From Thermothielavioides terrestris NRRL 8126 (taxonomy: Eukaryota; Ascomycota; Sordariomycetes; Sordariales; Chaetomiaceae): DNA of 64,000 nt. The DNA lies in assembly GCF_000226115.1 (NCBI RefSeq), contig NC_016459.1, positions 3,209,501 to 3,273,500 on the forward strand. Reading direction: 5' to 3'. How positions within the stretch are numbered: the stretch's first letter is position 1; each line of letters begins with the position of its first letter. The notes beneath the pieces are model-generated. The model did no database searches. It saw only the letters and a list, made by a program, of their open reading frames with translations, and had not been told where the DNA came from. Below are positions 46,001 through 58,787 of the stretch, one piece after another. Position numbers and translations under genes: made by a program.

Positions 46001-46517
46001 CAACGCGAAGCGCATCTCGTCCGTCGGTTCCAATTCGAGCCTGTCCGGCCATCGCCGCGCCTCAGCAAGTTACTCGGGCCCGTCCCTGGCCAGCTCCGCC
46101 AACGGCATCTCGCGCTACCGCCGGAGCAGCGTCGAGCGGAGGCGCTCGCCGCCACGACCGATCGCCTGCTCGCCGCCGTCGACTCATCCTCAGGCGGGAG
46201 ACTCGTCGTCTGCGGGCGGCGCCGGCCCGGCGTTGAGGAGCTTGACGCCCGGCCAGGCGAGGCGGATGAATATGGGCGGCAGCTTCAGGCTGGAGAGGGA
46301 GCGCGAGAGGAGCAGTCCCCTGTCTTCGTCGTCATCGGGGGCTGCTGCCGACGGGGTCGGCCCGCTGGGCTTGAGCGGGGTCAGTGGCAAGGCTAGGAGG
46401 ATTACCATTGGCGCTGGCGGCTCCCTGCCGGATGGGACGGCGAACGGGAGCGGGAATGGCGGTGCTGCCGGCGGACCTGGTGCGCTCAGGCAGCGGCCGA
46501 GTATGGTGTGGAGGTGA
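43036..46517 (+). CDS. Kinesin-8 motor protein (Kip3/KipB-like)
   Basis: Plus-end-directed motor that also promotes microtubule depolymerisation; acts on spindle and cytoplasmic microtubules. Exons 43036-43069, 43142-43181, 43254-43373 and 43430-46517 (1093 aa). Three small N-terminal exons splice to MDPNASSITVAVRVRPFTIREAAQLVKNDD. Motor domain to about residue 400: P-loop GATGCGKTHT (about 134-144), switch I NAVSSRSHAV, switch II DLAGSERAS, and the neck RYANRAKNIQTKVTRNV, characteristic of kinesin-8. The loop-2 region (TPKLNQRGIRSVIKVVDD) is extended, as in this class. Short coiled coil (about 400-520), then a long Ser/Pro-rich disordered tail with many SP sites and a basic end, likely phosphoregulated and microtubule-binding. 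Confidence 0.95.
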
Positions 46518-47362
46518 AACAGTACTGTGTAAGACAGAGAGGGAGACAAGGGTGTTGTTTGCTTTGGTTGGGTTTGGGCATATTGCATACTACCTCCACC
46601 CTTCTTTCCCCTCTCGACGCGGGGTGGGTGGAGAGTGGAGCTGGCGTCGGGCAAGACACTTTACTGACAGGGACTGAAGGGCTGCGGGGTACCTTACCTG
46701 TTCGTCACTTCTCTCCCTCTTTTTACACAGTACATCTGGTCTGATTCATGGAGTATGGCTGGGATTCCAGTGGGTTGTCGTTGTTTGGGGACCAGGCTGG
46801 ATAAGCTTGTGGCTTTGTCTGTATAATCTTGCGTTTTCCTTCTTTTCGGTGTATCAGTAGCGTTAATGTGGAACATTGTGAAGATGCATTCAGCAGACTT
46901 TTCCAAGGTTCAGGGTCAGGGTAAGCTCCCTCACGTTGATGTGGAACTTTGTGAAGATGCATTCAGCAGATTCGATCAGTGTCAGGGTAACCTCCCTTGC
47001 CGGGATGGCCGCAAAGAAGACCAGGGGGTCAGCGATCGTGATCGCCGTCGATGATGATGAAGCGGAGACAGATTTTTCAGAGTCGGTCATTCAGCTCGAT
47101 GTCTTTCGAATCCGTCCTTGGAATGCAAAGGCCCTGTGTGCTTCAGCAGTGATGCACGGTGAAATACGCCAATTATCGGGGCAGGCAAGCGATTTTCGAG
47201 GAACCAGGAATCAGCTTCCATATATTGGATTGCTCACTCTCCTAACCAAGTTGTTTAAGTTCAAACCTCCACCAAGCAGTAACCAAAATCAACCCCGCAA
47301 TAGTTCCAAATGCCTCAAACTACCGTTAAGGGTATCTGTATCCAATCCTTGACCTACTTCTC
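46518..47362. other. Convergent spacer with a 73-bp tandem duplication
   Basis: 3' regions of the kinesin and sugar-transporter genes. Contains the duplication described at 46861-46999. No gene supported. Confidence 0.5.
46861..46999. repeat. Tandem duplication, 73-bp unit, two copies
   Basis: Copy 1 starts CGTTAATGTGGAAC at 46861, copy 2 CGTTGATGTGGAAC at 46934. The block TTGTGAAGATGCATTCAGCA is identical in both; the rest differs by scattered substitutions and a small deletion. Confidence 0.85.
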
Positions 47363-49451
47363 TTACACCGTCTCGGTGGTCTCACCGACCCTGGGCTTCT
47401 CAGCCGCGGAGTCGGAGACGGCACCCTCGCCACGGAGGAGCTGGGTGAGACCGATCTCGGCGTTGATCGCCTCCATGCGCTCGAAGTCGGCCTGGGCAGT
47501 GCCCTGGGAGCCGAAGACGACGTCCTGTTTTGGATCGGTACTGTTAGCGTCCATATCCTGATGCAATTCCATGGACGACAGCCACCACGGTGTGTAGTAT
47601 CACTCACCATCTCCTCGAGCGTCAGCCGCTTCGTCTCGGGCACGAAGAACCAGATGAAGGCGGCGCCCAGGTAGGTCAGCAGGCCGAACAGGATGTAGGT
47701 GCCGTAGGTGATGCCGCTGAGCATGTCGGGGGTGACCTGGCCGACGATGAAGTTGTTCATCCAGTTGCTGGACGCGCCGAGCGACACGCCGTACGGCCGC
47801 GTGCTGAGCGGCCAGATCTCGGCCACGATGATCCACGCGCAGGGGCCCCACGAGTAGCCGAAGTGGATGACGAACAGCCAGACCATGACCACGGCCGCCC
47901 AGCCCGCCGCCTTCTGCGAGCTCCACTGGTCGATGTTCTTGGCCACGATCACCGCGATGATGATGTGGCACGTCGCCATCCCGATCGCCCCGATCGTCAG
48001 CACCGGCTTGCGCCCCAGCCGGTCGATCCACAGCACCGCCGGCATCGTGGCGATCCACATCACGATGCCCACCACGCCGGTCGCGAGCAGCGAGACCGTG
48101 TTGTCGCTTAGGCCGAGCTGCTTGAAGATGGACGGCGCGTAGTACAGCACCGCGTTGATGCCGGTCCACTGGGAAGGAGGGAAAAGGGTTTGGTTAGCGG
48201 GGGTGATTCCGAGTTGGAGTGGAAAAGGGGATAGATAGATGTTACGCACCTGCTGGAAGAACATGGTGACGGTCGCCACGCAGACACGCTTGAACATGGC
48301 CTTGGTCTGGAAGAGCTTGCCGATGGCGACGAACTGCAGCTTGAAGGTGTTCCAGGCGGTCTGCTCGCGCAGGCTGGGGAAGAGCTCGGCGACGGTGCGC
48401 TTCTCGAACAGCGACTGCGCCTTGATCTCGAGGAACTCGAGCTCGACCAGCTCATGGTCCTCGGGCAGGCCGCGGAGGTTGGACAACACCTTGCGGGCCT
48501 CGTCCTCGCGGCCGTGGTGGATCAGCCAACGCGGCGAGAAGGGCATGAAGATCATGCCGACGAAGAGGATGACGGCGGGCGCGATCTGCAGGCAGATGGG
48601 GACGAGCCAGGCCGCGTCGGACTGCGTGTCGCCGGTGCCGCCGATGTAGTTGGTGCCGCTGTTTCGATCGGGCGTAAGTTGGGTGCCCTGTTTCGGAGAG
48701 TCAAGGGGGAAAGGGGGGAAGCTCACTAGTCAATCCAGAAACTGATCATGATGCCGAAGGTAATGGCAAGCTGTTGCGTCGCGACCAGAGCGCCGCGCAC
48801 TTCAGGGGGTGCCACCTCGGAGTTGTAGATGGGGACGATCATGGCCAGACTCCCGACGCCCATACCACTGCCATCCAGGGTCAGTTTCTCCGGCCCAAAC
48901 CCACATACCCTCTGAAGTGCGAAATTGGGTATATACTCACGTAACGAAACGACCGGCCAGAATGGCATTGTGACCGTTGATGGTCGCCGTAGCCTGAACA
49001 ATGACACCAATGACGAAGACGGTGGTGGCCACCAGCACGCCGTACTTGCGTGAGATGGCCTCGGCGACGAAACCGGAGAGCAGCGTTCCCAGCCAGGCGC
49101 CAAGCTCGAGAATAGCCGTCAACCAGCCCTTCTTGGAGTCGTTGGTGATGTAGTCGCCCATGTCTGGCCCCTTATTTAGCACATCATCCTTCCAAACAAA
49201 GAAACGAGGGGAACGACGCTTGAGAAAGAGGGTTCCGTACGGTGACCGAAGGACTTCATGGCCAACACGCCCGAGAACATGCCCTGGTTGTAGCCGTAGA
49301 GCACGCCACCGATACAGGCGAACGCCGCGATCCGGAAGACGCGGAAGTTCTTCCACAGCGCCAAGGGGCCGCTCTTGCCCATGAGGGCCTGCCGCTTGTG
49401 CAGCGCGGCATCGTAAAAGGCGCCGGCGCCCGCGTCGCCTCCGCCGGCCAT
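47363..49451 (-). CDS. MFS sugar transporter (sugar porter family)
   Basis: Twelve-helix hexose/pentose:H+ symporter or facilitator in the plasma membrane. Exons 49451-49241, 49163-48941, 48867-48727, 48658-48250, 48168-47608 and 47524-47363 (568 aa). All introns are GT/AG and phases close exactly. Sugar-porter marks: GYNQGMFSGVLAM in TM1, AEAISRKYG in loop 2-3, RFVTGMGVGS in TM4, PRWLIHHGREDEARKVL after TM6, QQWTGINAVLYYAPSIF in TM7, DRLGRKP in loop 8-9, and PETKRLTLEEMD after TM12. The QQ-TGIN motif is the sugar-binding signature. Substrate is not decided by sequence. The exon 1-2 join was set by comparison with the family pattern SFGxHMGDY. Confidence 0.93.
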
Positions 49452-50901
49452 GGTGCTAGTGTTCGCTGTGTCCTGGCTGATGCAGTAGTGTCTCGCTGCC
49501 AACGAACAGGCGTGTGTGTTGATCCCAGCTCCGGTTCGATGGTGAAGGGGGGGAAGCGGAGGAGTCGTGAGGACACGGAGAGAAGGAAAGGCCCAAGAAG
49601 TCAGAAGAGATGCTGGGCGATGCAGATAGATATGCAGACGCGGGAGCACACGCAACCAAGCAGACCATGCCCCTGCCCCTGTCGGTCTCCTCCTCCCACG
49701 CGGCTGGATGAATGGAAGTGCAACACAACCGGGAAGCCATCAATACTACCATCCAATGGTTCGGTTCCCCGCCTCCACCACCAGCTCTCCTCACCCAATT
49801 GCCCGGGTTCCGGACATATAAGCCTAGAACAGGGCCGACGGTGTCCACATTATGTTTTTGCCATGTCCTTATTGCCTACCAGTGGAACGATATCTTGGCT
49901 GCTAGTACGCAACGAGGCCTGATTCTGTCTGTCAAGCAGCGACAGGCCACTCCGCATGGAAGTCCGTCGTATGTCAGCATCCTCCCCCGTCGATCCACAC
50001 CATCCCCGCCTGGGGGGGCGCATACATATGCAGAGGTGGTCCACCGTCCCCAGTTGGAGAAAGCTCTCCCCACGAGGTGGCAACTCCGCAAAATCCCCAG
50101 CTGGGAACCAGCACGGAGTAGCACCGAGAGAGCTCCTTGCAATCTTTCCCTGCCGTGCTACCGCTTTCCCCGGATGAATGCGGTTGGGGCCCACCCAGTC
50201 AGTCCATTGGCCGGGCCGCACTGGGCTGATGATCGGCTGGTGCTCCCTCGGGCCATGTCCGGCTGCAGTGGGACGGGAAGATTCTGCCGCGCCAATCCCG
50301 ACGCCGTCTATGTAGAAAACAGAGAACGGGTGGTTTGTCTTGCGCTCCCTACTCAGGTTAGTTAGGTATTTTTCCTGATCAAGGCCTGTCGCCATCAGGT
50401 TTACAGTGTTACTTGCTATCATGCAGTCCCGTCAGCTTGACTGACGTCTTGCAGACCCATTCATTGCTCGAGCCTTCTTTCGTCTTCGAGTGGCTGCACT
50501 CTCAACGTCAACATACACAACACTTCAAACCGCTTCCATACACAGTTCACCACCGCCCTCCCTGTCAAGCCAGCGCCCCGAAACAACAGCCGACGCAGCC
50601 AAGCCCAGGCTAACCGCACCACTAACGTTAACTAGCCGTGAACTAGCCTCGCCTAGTATAGCATTGCCGGCCGCCGCAGTCCCGCACGCCGAAAGCCCTG
50701 ACCTTGGGCTTGTCCCTTTTTTTCTTTTCTTTTTTTTTTTCTCCCTTTCCCCTTTTCTCCAAGTCCGCCGTTCAACCCAGAGCCGACCGCGTGCCGATCC
50801 ATTTAGCCTGAATTCGCCCCGGGGCTCCGCTCGACCCGCAACCAGCCGATTGGCTCGGGCGGGGGTGGCAAGCGCCCCACTTGCCTCGCCGTTGGCACAT
50901 T

Positions 50902-50909
50902 TGACGTCA
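50902..50909. promoter_or_regulatory. CRE-like site TGACGTCA
   Basis: Perfect palindromic ATF/CREB-type bZIP site, 1.45 kb upstream of the sugar-transporter start and 5.2 kb upstream of the Myb gene. Which gene it serves, if any, is unknown. Confidence 0.35.
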
Positions 50910-51298
50910 ATCGGGCCGTTTCGTTCGTTCGAATGACTGCGAGGGTCTCTGGAGGGCGCACAGTTGTGAAGCGACCAGGTAGTGCGATAGTGATGTAGCG
51001 TCGGCTTCGATGGTGAAAGACGCGAGATGTTTAGTGTACTCCGTACGCTCCACGTAGGTTCGTTTGTCATTGTGTGTAGGTAGTGAGCTGATTGGAAACT
51101 CCGAGGTGTGTGCGTGGACAGCTTGGCTTGCGGACTCGAAAACTGATGAGCTTGCTCCTCACGAATGTGGGGTTTGTTTGGGGATTGGAGATGGTGAGGT
51201 TGGGGCCAAGCTTTTTGCCGGGACGCGAGCACGCGTGCCATGTCACACCGTTGGTGGCGTTATTGTGTGGCTTTCGTGGCTTGGAGCGTATGGTCCGA

Positions 51299-51320
51299 GA
51301 ACGCTCGGCGCCGAGCGTTC
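51299..51320. repeat. 22-bp perfect palindrome
   Basis: Reads GAACGCTCGGC and its exact complement with no loop. GC-rich, in noncoding DNA. Confidence 0.8.
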
Positions 51321-54300
51321 GAGGGATGCATCTTGCCGCTTCACATCATCTTGGTCAGCCTGATCGCATTCACACTTCAGCATCAGTCGGATTTCTGGTA
51401 GACAAGTTGCGATGCATTGTTTACGTTCGGTCTCGTCCGTCTTGTAGATTATTCATTCCTCTTGCACAGCCCAGGTACGGATGTACACTTGTTGGCCGTT
51501 CATGCTATAAAAAGTCAAAACATGAAACATCCACCCAATCCGCTCCAGCCAGTCCCTCCACGTCACGTGTAAACAAAAGAGCCACGGTCTTGCGCGGGTG
51601 GCGATCAGCCGCATCCACTGCCTCCAATACTCTGGGTCGAGGCTAGAGCAGCTCTCGGAGGGATTTCGGCCATATCACAGTCGTGTGAAAGATCCAGTGG
51701 GCGGAATTATTCCTCACGTGTCAAAGTTCCAACTGCGACCTGCCCGCGGCCGGTTTCTGGCGGCGGCACGGCTGCACCAAGCCCAAGGACCGGGCCCAGT
51801 CCTCCGGGAGGGCGTTGGCCCAGTATACTCTTGAGACTCCGCAAAATGCAGCCGTCCGGCAAAGTTGACAAGAGGATGGTTCTAGCGCTCTGTGTGGTAT
51901 CGCTGGATTGTGGCCCTTGACTATCTGTACCTAGGTAGGAAGTATGTATACCTATGTTGGTTCACGACGTCACGCGTGGACAGGGATTGTTCTATTCCGG
52001 CCCCGGACGATGGGAGCCTGCAAGCTCCGTCCGGGGTTCCGGTTTGGAAGCGAGTTCCTGCCCGATCCCGCAGCACCAAATTGCAGGAGACGGAGATACC
52101 CGAGCTGCAGATCGACGGCCGGCCTGCGTTGGCGGCCAACACCAGATGCGCTGCGGCAGGTGCATCAAAACAATCCTGTGCGTTTGGACACGATACGGCC
52201 GGCAAATTCCGACGCAGGGCGAATCGAGCAGCAGGGCACGCTGCAGCTCCAGGCCGAGCGAAACATTGCCTTTGGCTTTCCGGTTGCACAATTATAGAAG
52301 TGGGGACTGAAGGGCGTAGAATTGGCGGGGTTACGCTGTGAGGGAGGAATACGGGATGAAGTAAATTAATCGGCTGCGGGGGAGTTCTCCGGCCGGCCTC
52401 CGGTCCAACGGACCGGACCCTGGGGACTTGGTGGAGCCATCAAACCGGCTCCCCTCCGGCCTCCGGGAGCATGTGGGGCCGGCACCAATCTGGTCAGCCT
52501 TCATCGGAGAACTCCGTTCCGGCACCCCTTTCGCTCAACCGCTGTTTTGATGCGCGGTGCATAGGATGCCGTGGCACGGGGACTACCTGGCATCGAAATG
52601 ATGATGATAGGATGACAACTCAGCAGTGCTGGGTTTTGGGCCCCCGGTTGCGGGCCTGCGGCCGATGAGAAGCAAGTGTCGGTGTAGGTCGTGGAAAAAC
52701 CGTGCCCAAGGATCTAGTGAGCACGGCTCAGTTAGATCGTGCACCCCACCGGGCCGAAGACCTGAGGATGGCGCGGTAGCAGTGCTCGAACCAACGGTTT
52801 GGTTTCCCAAAATGGGCTCTCATAATCCGTCCTGGTGGATAGGATGCGGCACAGGCAGCTCCAAGCTGTCATGAAACGGGAGAGCTTCTCTTTTAACCTC
52901 GGCGATGACGCAATGTTTTGATCCGTCTCCGAGAAGCATCGGGGTCGCAGCTCGGCCTGCCCGGTCTGGCCTCGGCAGGCCGCCGAATGGTTTGAGGAAA
53001 GAATGGTGAGCGAAGCCGGTCTACCCTCGCTAAACGGAGGTGCCTCCGGCAGATCATCACAGCGGACTGGCCGGACATGCAGCCTTGGCCGAACGCGGTC
53101 AAGCCCAGGCCTGAAAATGTTTCGAAACAAAAGGTCTCCCGGATTGGTTCTGCGGCCGCAGGTGCTCCAACCTGTCATCCGGATGTGAGCATGTGGCGGG
53201 AGCTTGGCGGAGGCAGGCTGTGTTGAGGATCGCGAGACTAATTGCTGAATACGGCAATCCACAGACCAGGGACAAGAAGTTCTAGAATCCTAGGCTTTCT
53301 GCACTAGACCTCTCATCTCTTGTTTTGTTCTGTGCCGCGGGATGCTACGCTTCAATTCCTCGAAGGCGACGTTCCTTCTCCTCAGCCCGCGGCAACAATT
53401 GGTAGGCTCCAGAAGAAGGCATCCATAAGGACCAGCGAACTGTGGCACATAGGGAGTCGGAGATGAGATGCTGCGCAATTGCAACGTTATCAGATAGGAT
53501 GGGCTGGGATGGCTGGGGATGACATGGGAAGTTGCCAGACGAATGGAAGGACGGGCCAGCATCGCTTCCACCGAACTGCACCGCGAAATGGGCCTCAGCC
53601 AGATCTGCTGCAGTGCGTGAGGCGCATGCGCCAGATGGCAGTATGCTCCGGACAGTAGGTGAGATCTCGCCTGCATAACATCATGAGAATGGCCGCATGG
53701 TCACTTTGCGGCAAGGTGGTTGGCAGCAATGGCAGGTCGGAAAATGGAGATCGGTGAACGACGGCGCACCTCAGATCGGCCTGCATGAATCTTCCGTCTC
53801 GTTCGAAAACAGCGCCGCGCTAAGTGACGGGCAATACGCTAACAGACTTCGCGGCTGTTTACTCCCAGAGATGTTAGAGCATCCGTAGATGCACCAACAG
53901 ATGCAGTTGCACCCGGGCGCCGCTCCTGATCTCCTTTGCATCGGTGCCTGGCAGCGGAGACAGCACCAGTCGAATTGGCCAATCAGAGGTGGAGCATCAA
54001 GAGCCAGGGCCCCACTGAAGCGGCTGTTCCAGAGGAATGAACTAACGCGCGCCTGCAACCTTCCCGACTGCAAGTTTGCAGCAGTGATCTCAGATTCTCC
54101 AGATTCCCAGATGCTGTGAGATGCCCCTTGCGCCTGCCGTCAAGCAGCCGATCCGGGAAGTCTCCGGCGACTCGCGCAGTGCAGAGCACACCAACAACTT
54201 TTGTTTCACCTTCTTTTGAACACTGGCTGCGCGCCGTCATTCGTCTGGTGGAGCTGGCAAGCAGAGCCGAGTGGCTCGCTGCGCGCGCCGGTGCAGGTTG

Positions 54301-56061
54301 CGATCGATGCACCCCGCGGCTACAGAGCATGTGGATGTTGACGTGATCGCGCGATGCTGTCTGTCGGACAGCCCGACTTCTGATCTCTTTCGCGCAGCCG
54401 CTCGCGCTTGTCCTCCCCCCTCTCCATTGTAACCTTCGTCGCCCAACGGTGCAAACACGGCAGTCCTGTGCAATTTCCTACCGCCCGGCACTCGCGATAC
54501 GCCCGCCTCCGTGTTTGTCGCGCGCCCTGAAGCGTGTCGCTTTGGGCGTCGGAGGTTTGGAGAGCGTCTGTTGCTGCCCGCACTCTGACAGGGTGCCAAT
54601 CTGTCGGGTCCCCAGGGCGCCCTTGCTCGGCGGCAGCTGGCCTCGGCGTGCAAGCCAGCCAGTCGCAGATTGGGCCGGATCTCGATGGCCCGCTGCCAAC
54701 GACCGCCCGACCTGCTGTGAGGGCTTTTTATTACATGCTTAAAGTTTACTTGTTTCTCAAGTCGGCCATTGTTGCCGGGCAGCGTTGCATTCATGAACCA
54801 ACATCACGCTCTCGCTCGAGGAACAGATCCAACATCATCAATAGTCCATGTTTGAGCTTTTGCAATTCGCGGGCAGGGAACCAAGTGGGATTAACTAAGC
54901 GGCGCGATGAGGCTTGGGCTCTTCCATACTGTGTTAAGGCTGGCGGCTAGTTAACGCCGCGCGCTCTGGCGTCTGTGCTCCCCTTATTCTATTTTTTGAC
55001 ACCACTTCGGCTCCTGAACTCCACAACAGGCCTTTCCGCATTCGGAATGTCAGATCTCCTTGGATCGCTGTCCTGGTTGCTCTGGCTGGGGGGGTATTTG
55101 CCGGTCCCTGCATTGAGTACCTTTCCCGCAGGAGGAAGCACCGCGGCCTGGGAGGTCAACGGCACAGTACCGCACCATGCCCAAAGCGAAGACTGAAACC
55201 TCTTGGGGATCCGCAGTTGATCTCTGTTTCTCGCTGCTATCCATTGCCGCCGCAGTTCCATCTTGCTCTATCTGCGTTGCCAGCAACGGGCCCGGGGGGT
55301 TGTTACCGCGACCCCATCCCCCCTTGTCGCCGCTCGCATACCCATACACCATGGCCCGTCACCTGTTAACCGCCATATGGAGACACCCTCCAGCGGCGGC
55401 CAGCTTAGCCGCCCAATCTCAAACAGACGCCATCCCGAAACCCGCCAGCCACTAGCAGAGGCCGCTGGCCGCTCCATGAGGTCATTCAGATACACATTCT
55501 TAGTTTCATCAAGCAAGCCCGTCTTTGCAGCTATACCCTCGTTTCAGATAGCTACCCCGGTCTTGCTCGCTCCACTGCGGCCTTCCCTTGCGCAGATCTT
55601 GGCCTGCCAACGCGGGACTTCATCTCGTTGCTCCTTGGCCGGGTCTCCTCCACCGACAGCCTGCAGATACTATAAGTCGACCGCCTCTCCGTCTCCTTCA
55701 GGCCGGCCTCTAGCCAGTCTCTCAGTCCTCCAGCCCCTCGACCCGCCTCAATCGCGACCCGTTCGCCGTTTCTTTCCTCTTTCCTCTGTTTCCTTTCCTA
55801 GATTTCCTTGCTCTCTCTCTCCGTTCGCTTTCCTCGTCGTTTACTGGTTGTCCGGTCCGTCGTTTCGTTTGATACGAAACTTTTCCTCCCGCTTGATCGC
55901 ACACCTTGCCCCCAGCCTTGAAGCAAGGCCTCACTGGACACCGCAACAGTCCAGCTAATCATCCTTGAACACACCCGGTCATCCCGGACAACTTGCTCGC
56001 GCCCGCCGGCCCGAGGCCTTCTCAAGAGCCGTGCACCGACCGAACCGCCCCTGTCCCTATC

Positions 56062-57227
56062 ATGCCCGACCTGTCCCGAACACCAAGTCACCAGCAGTAC
56101 CAACAATCCATTCCGGTGACTCTCGCCCCGACCGTCTCCACCATGTCTTACTACCAGAACCCCCGCCAGCTGTCCGGCTTCTACGGCGACCTCTCCACAG
56201 CCGGCCCAAGCGGGCTATCGATGGCCGGCTACGACCCTTACGCCGTGAATGCAGTGCCTCCGCTCCAGATCCCGACAGCCGGCACGGCGATGGGCGGACC
56301 CGTGGGAGGGCCTCTCCCGACTCAGCACCGGGCCTCATCCGGCGCTTGGAACCAAGAAGATGACCGGACGCTCTTGGCGCTGCGCGCAATGGGCAAGAAC
56401 TGGAACCAGATCCAGCGGGAAGCCTTCCCGGGCAAGACGGGCAACGCCTGCCGCAAGAGGCACGAGCGGTTGATGGAACGCCGCGGCCAAAACGACTTTG
56501 ACACCCGCAAGCTCGAGAGGTTATGCAAGGAGTACATGAGCATGCGTAAGGAGATCTGGCAGCCTCTGGCCACGCGGTGCGGCGAGAAGTGGAATGTTGT
56601 CGAGGTGCAGGTATGTCCTTTCCGGCCCCGTCCCCATCACCCCCATCACCCCACCATCCCCACGCCGACCCTAACATACATTCCTCCTTCCAGTGCATGT
56701 CCAACGGCCTCAAAAACATCCAATCCCATGCCCGCGCATATGCTCGTCGCGAGCGTCTCGAGTCGGGACAGCCGCTGACCGGCTACGACGACCCCGATGG
56801 CGCTCTGGGCTGCCTCACGCCCGTCGACGACGTGGACGTCGCGGACCAGTCCTACAGCTCCCCCGAGACGGGCGGCTCGACGACCGGGCCCCACTCCACC
56901 CCCGGCGGCAGCTCCGGCTCGGCCGGCTCTGCGGGCTCGCACGCCGCCACCTTTGCGAACCTGCACCACCCCCACCACCAGCACCACTCGCAGGCCGCTG
57001 CGACCTACCAGAGCTACGGCGGCTACGGCCACCAGCAGCAGCACCACGGCCACGGGTACAGCAACAGCGTCTCGAGCACAGGCACCGCGGGCGGCTACGC
57101 GACTGCCCCGCAGCAGACCGCGGGCGGGAGCCAGGGGACCAGCCCATACCTCGGCCACGGCGGGCGACTGCCGAGCGTCGGAGACATGGGCATCGATGCG
57201 ATCATAAACCGGGGCCAAGGCAACTAA
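56062..57227 (+). CDS. Myb/SANT-domain transcription regulator
   Basis: Exons 56062-56610 and 56694-57227 (360 aa), intron GTATGT to CAG. One clear Myb/SANT domain (about residues 90-140): SSGAWNQEDDRTLLALRAMGKNWNQIQREAFPGKTGNACRKRHERLM, shortened tryptophan spacing included. A second helical segment (EIWQPLATRCGEKWNVVEVQCMSNGLKNIQSHARAYARRER) behaves like a degenerate second repeat and is split by the intron. The C-terminal half is Gly/Ser/His/Gln-rich (HHPHHQHHSQ), as in fungal activation regions. Nuclear DNA-binding protein by inference; target genes unknown. Start at 56062 is the first ATG; an in-frame ATG at 56143 (MSYYQNPRQL) is an alternative. Preceded by a long pyrimidine-rich leader and a gene-poor region, common for developmental regulators. 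Confidence 0.88.
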
Positions 57228-58787
57228 GTGTCTGTTTCGTTTGGCTTCTTCCATCTTGCATGGCGTTGGTGTTTTTTCTTTTCTTTTTTCTTTGGCATTT
57301 ATTCTCTTCACTATCCTTAATTACCATTTCTTTTGTCTTGGGATTGGGAGCATCACTACCATGACATGCCATGAGGGGCGCGGAGATCACGGGATTTGCC
57401 TAAGGGTTGAGCAAAGGCGAAGAACGGCGTTGTGGGTGCTTGTACACGGTGGCTTATCTCTGTCTGGGAGGCACGGCGCTGGCGGCAGACTGGTGTTTTG
57501 GTGTGCTTCATGTGTTCCATTTCCCCCGTTTTTGGATCGGGGCGTGGGTTATTAACGGCATGGCCTGGTTGAAACAGAACCGGCTTCGCGCCGCCGCAGA
57601 GTATCTCAATTCTCTGTTTGACCATTTCCTTTTTTGGCTCTCTCCATCTCTCTCTCTCTTCCGTACTCCGTCACTCTCTGGTTCGGTGTCACACTGGCTC
57701 ATAGCGGGTTTCCTTTGTTGCTCTACTTCGTCCTCCGTACGTGCATTGCCTATAGACATGGGATGGGGGGTTGGTGCGGCGACGGGTAATGGACTGATCA
57801 TCATCATCATCATTGTCAATTTCCGTCAAGTCATTCCTTGTTTTTCCTCTGTCTGAAGCATGGCTTTACTTGGTATTGTTAAACAGGGTCAGCATAAACA
57901 TCGGTTTCATCGAAATAAGGTGGCTGCGGCTCATCGATGCGAGACTCGGGCACAGCGGCACTGGTTGTTGGTAGGAGGTGGGCGGGGGGCGTATGGGACT
58001 TTGCTTCCACGCGACGGTGACGGTGGCACGGGATCATAAGGTTGTTTTGGGTTCTGATCAGGATGCGGACATGAGCCGCACTGCGGCGCCGGTCGGATGG
58101 ATTCAGCGATGGAGCTTGTTCTGTGCTGGGAGTAGTGTAAGACCGATCTGAGATAATAAGACGCGGAGTAATCCATATCCCGATCAGTTGGACTCAGCCC
58201 CCAACCAACGCCCTGCGACATCTTCGAGCGAGCGAAAGGAGCTGGTGACCATACACGGTGAGGCAAGCGATGGCTGCGGTGTCAAGCTGTGCATTATGGT
58301 AACTCGTATTGCTCCACAAGGTCTCTCTGTCCCATCCACAAACCCACTGGTCTGGGTCTGGACACCATCCGCGGTGTGGTTCGCGCAGGGGGGCAGCAGT
58401 TACACAGCCAAGACCAAGTATCTCTGTAGGCAGCCTCCGCGGCGGGATCGAGTTCGCTTCACAGCCAGGTCCGAGAGACTGGGTCGTACGCGGGTGCAGT
58501 CGTTCAGTCGGGCTCAGCTTATCAGGGAGAGCGCGTGGGAGATTGCCCCATCGAACCAACAACGCCAAGCCACCCGGGCGGTGAGGCAGGCCAAGCCGGA
58601 TCCGGCGCTGACAACATCCCACAGGTAACTCACAGCAGTCACGTAATCCGAGTGGATAAAGACAAGTGAAGCCCCGAGATGGTCTATACAAAATACAAGA
58701 AAATCGTGACGACTACAGGAAAGTCTCTAAGTAGTATTCCGTACATTGTTTGATGTACACCGGCCGGAATCTCGGCCGGAAAAAAAT
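57228..58787. other. Convergent spacer between Myb and COX10 genes
   Basis: 1.56 kb with the two 3' regions. Contains T-rich stretches near 57250-57340 and an ATC microsatellite near 57797-57815. No gene supported. Confidence 0.5.

Larger units (their letters stand above)
49452..56061. other. 6.6-kb region without a convincing gene
   Basis: The longest gene-free stretch in the window, between the sugar-transporter promoter and a Myb-type regulator. Open frames are short, overlapping on both strands, lack recognisable domains and have no coherent splice structure. Items seen: a CRE-like TGACGTCA at 50902-50909, a T/C-rich tract at about 50705-50760, a 22-bp perfect palindrome at 51299-51320, paired 11-bp inverted segments (GGAGTTCTCCG near 52380 and CGGAGAACTCC near 52505), and a strongly pyrimidine-rich leader at about 55735-55880. 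No tRNA or 5S RNA was recognised. It could hold a long regulatory region and leader for the Myb gene, a noncoding RNA, or decayed DNA. Confidence 0.45.

Noticed and set aside
50525..51241. Possible 238-residue minus-strand gene in the gene-poor tract
   Set aside because: Low-complexity translation including a Lys/Arg run from the pyrimidine tract; no domain, no supporting splice structure.
52732..53262. Possible 176-residue minus-strand gene
   Set aside because: No recognisable motif, and the other frames are equally open.
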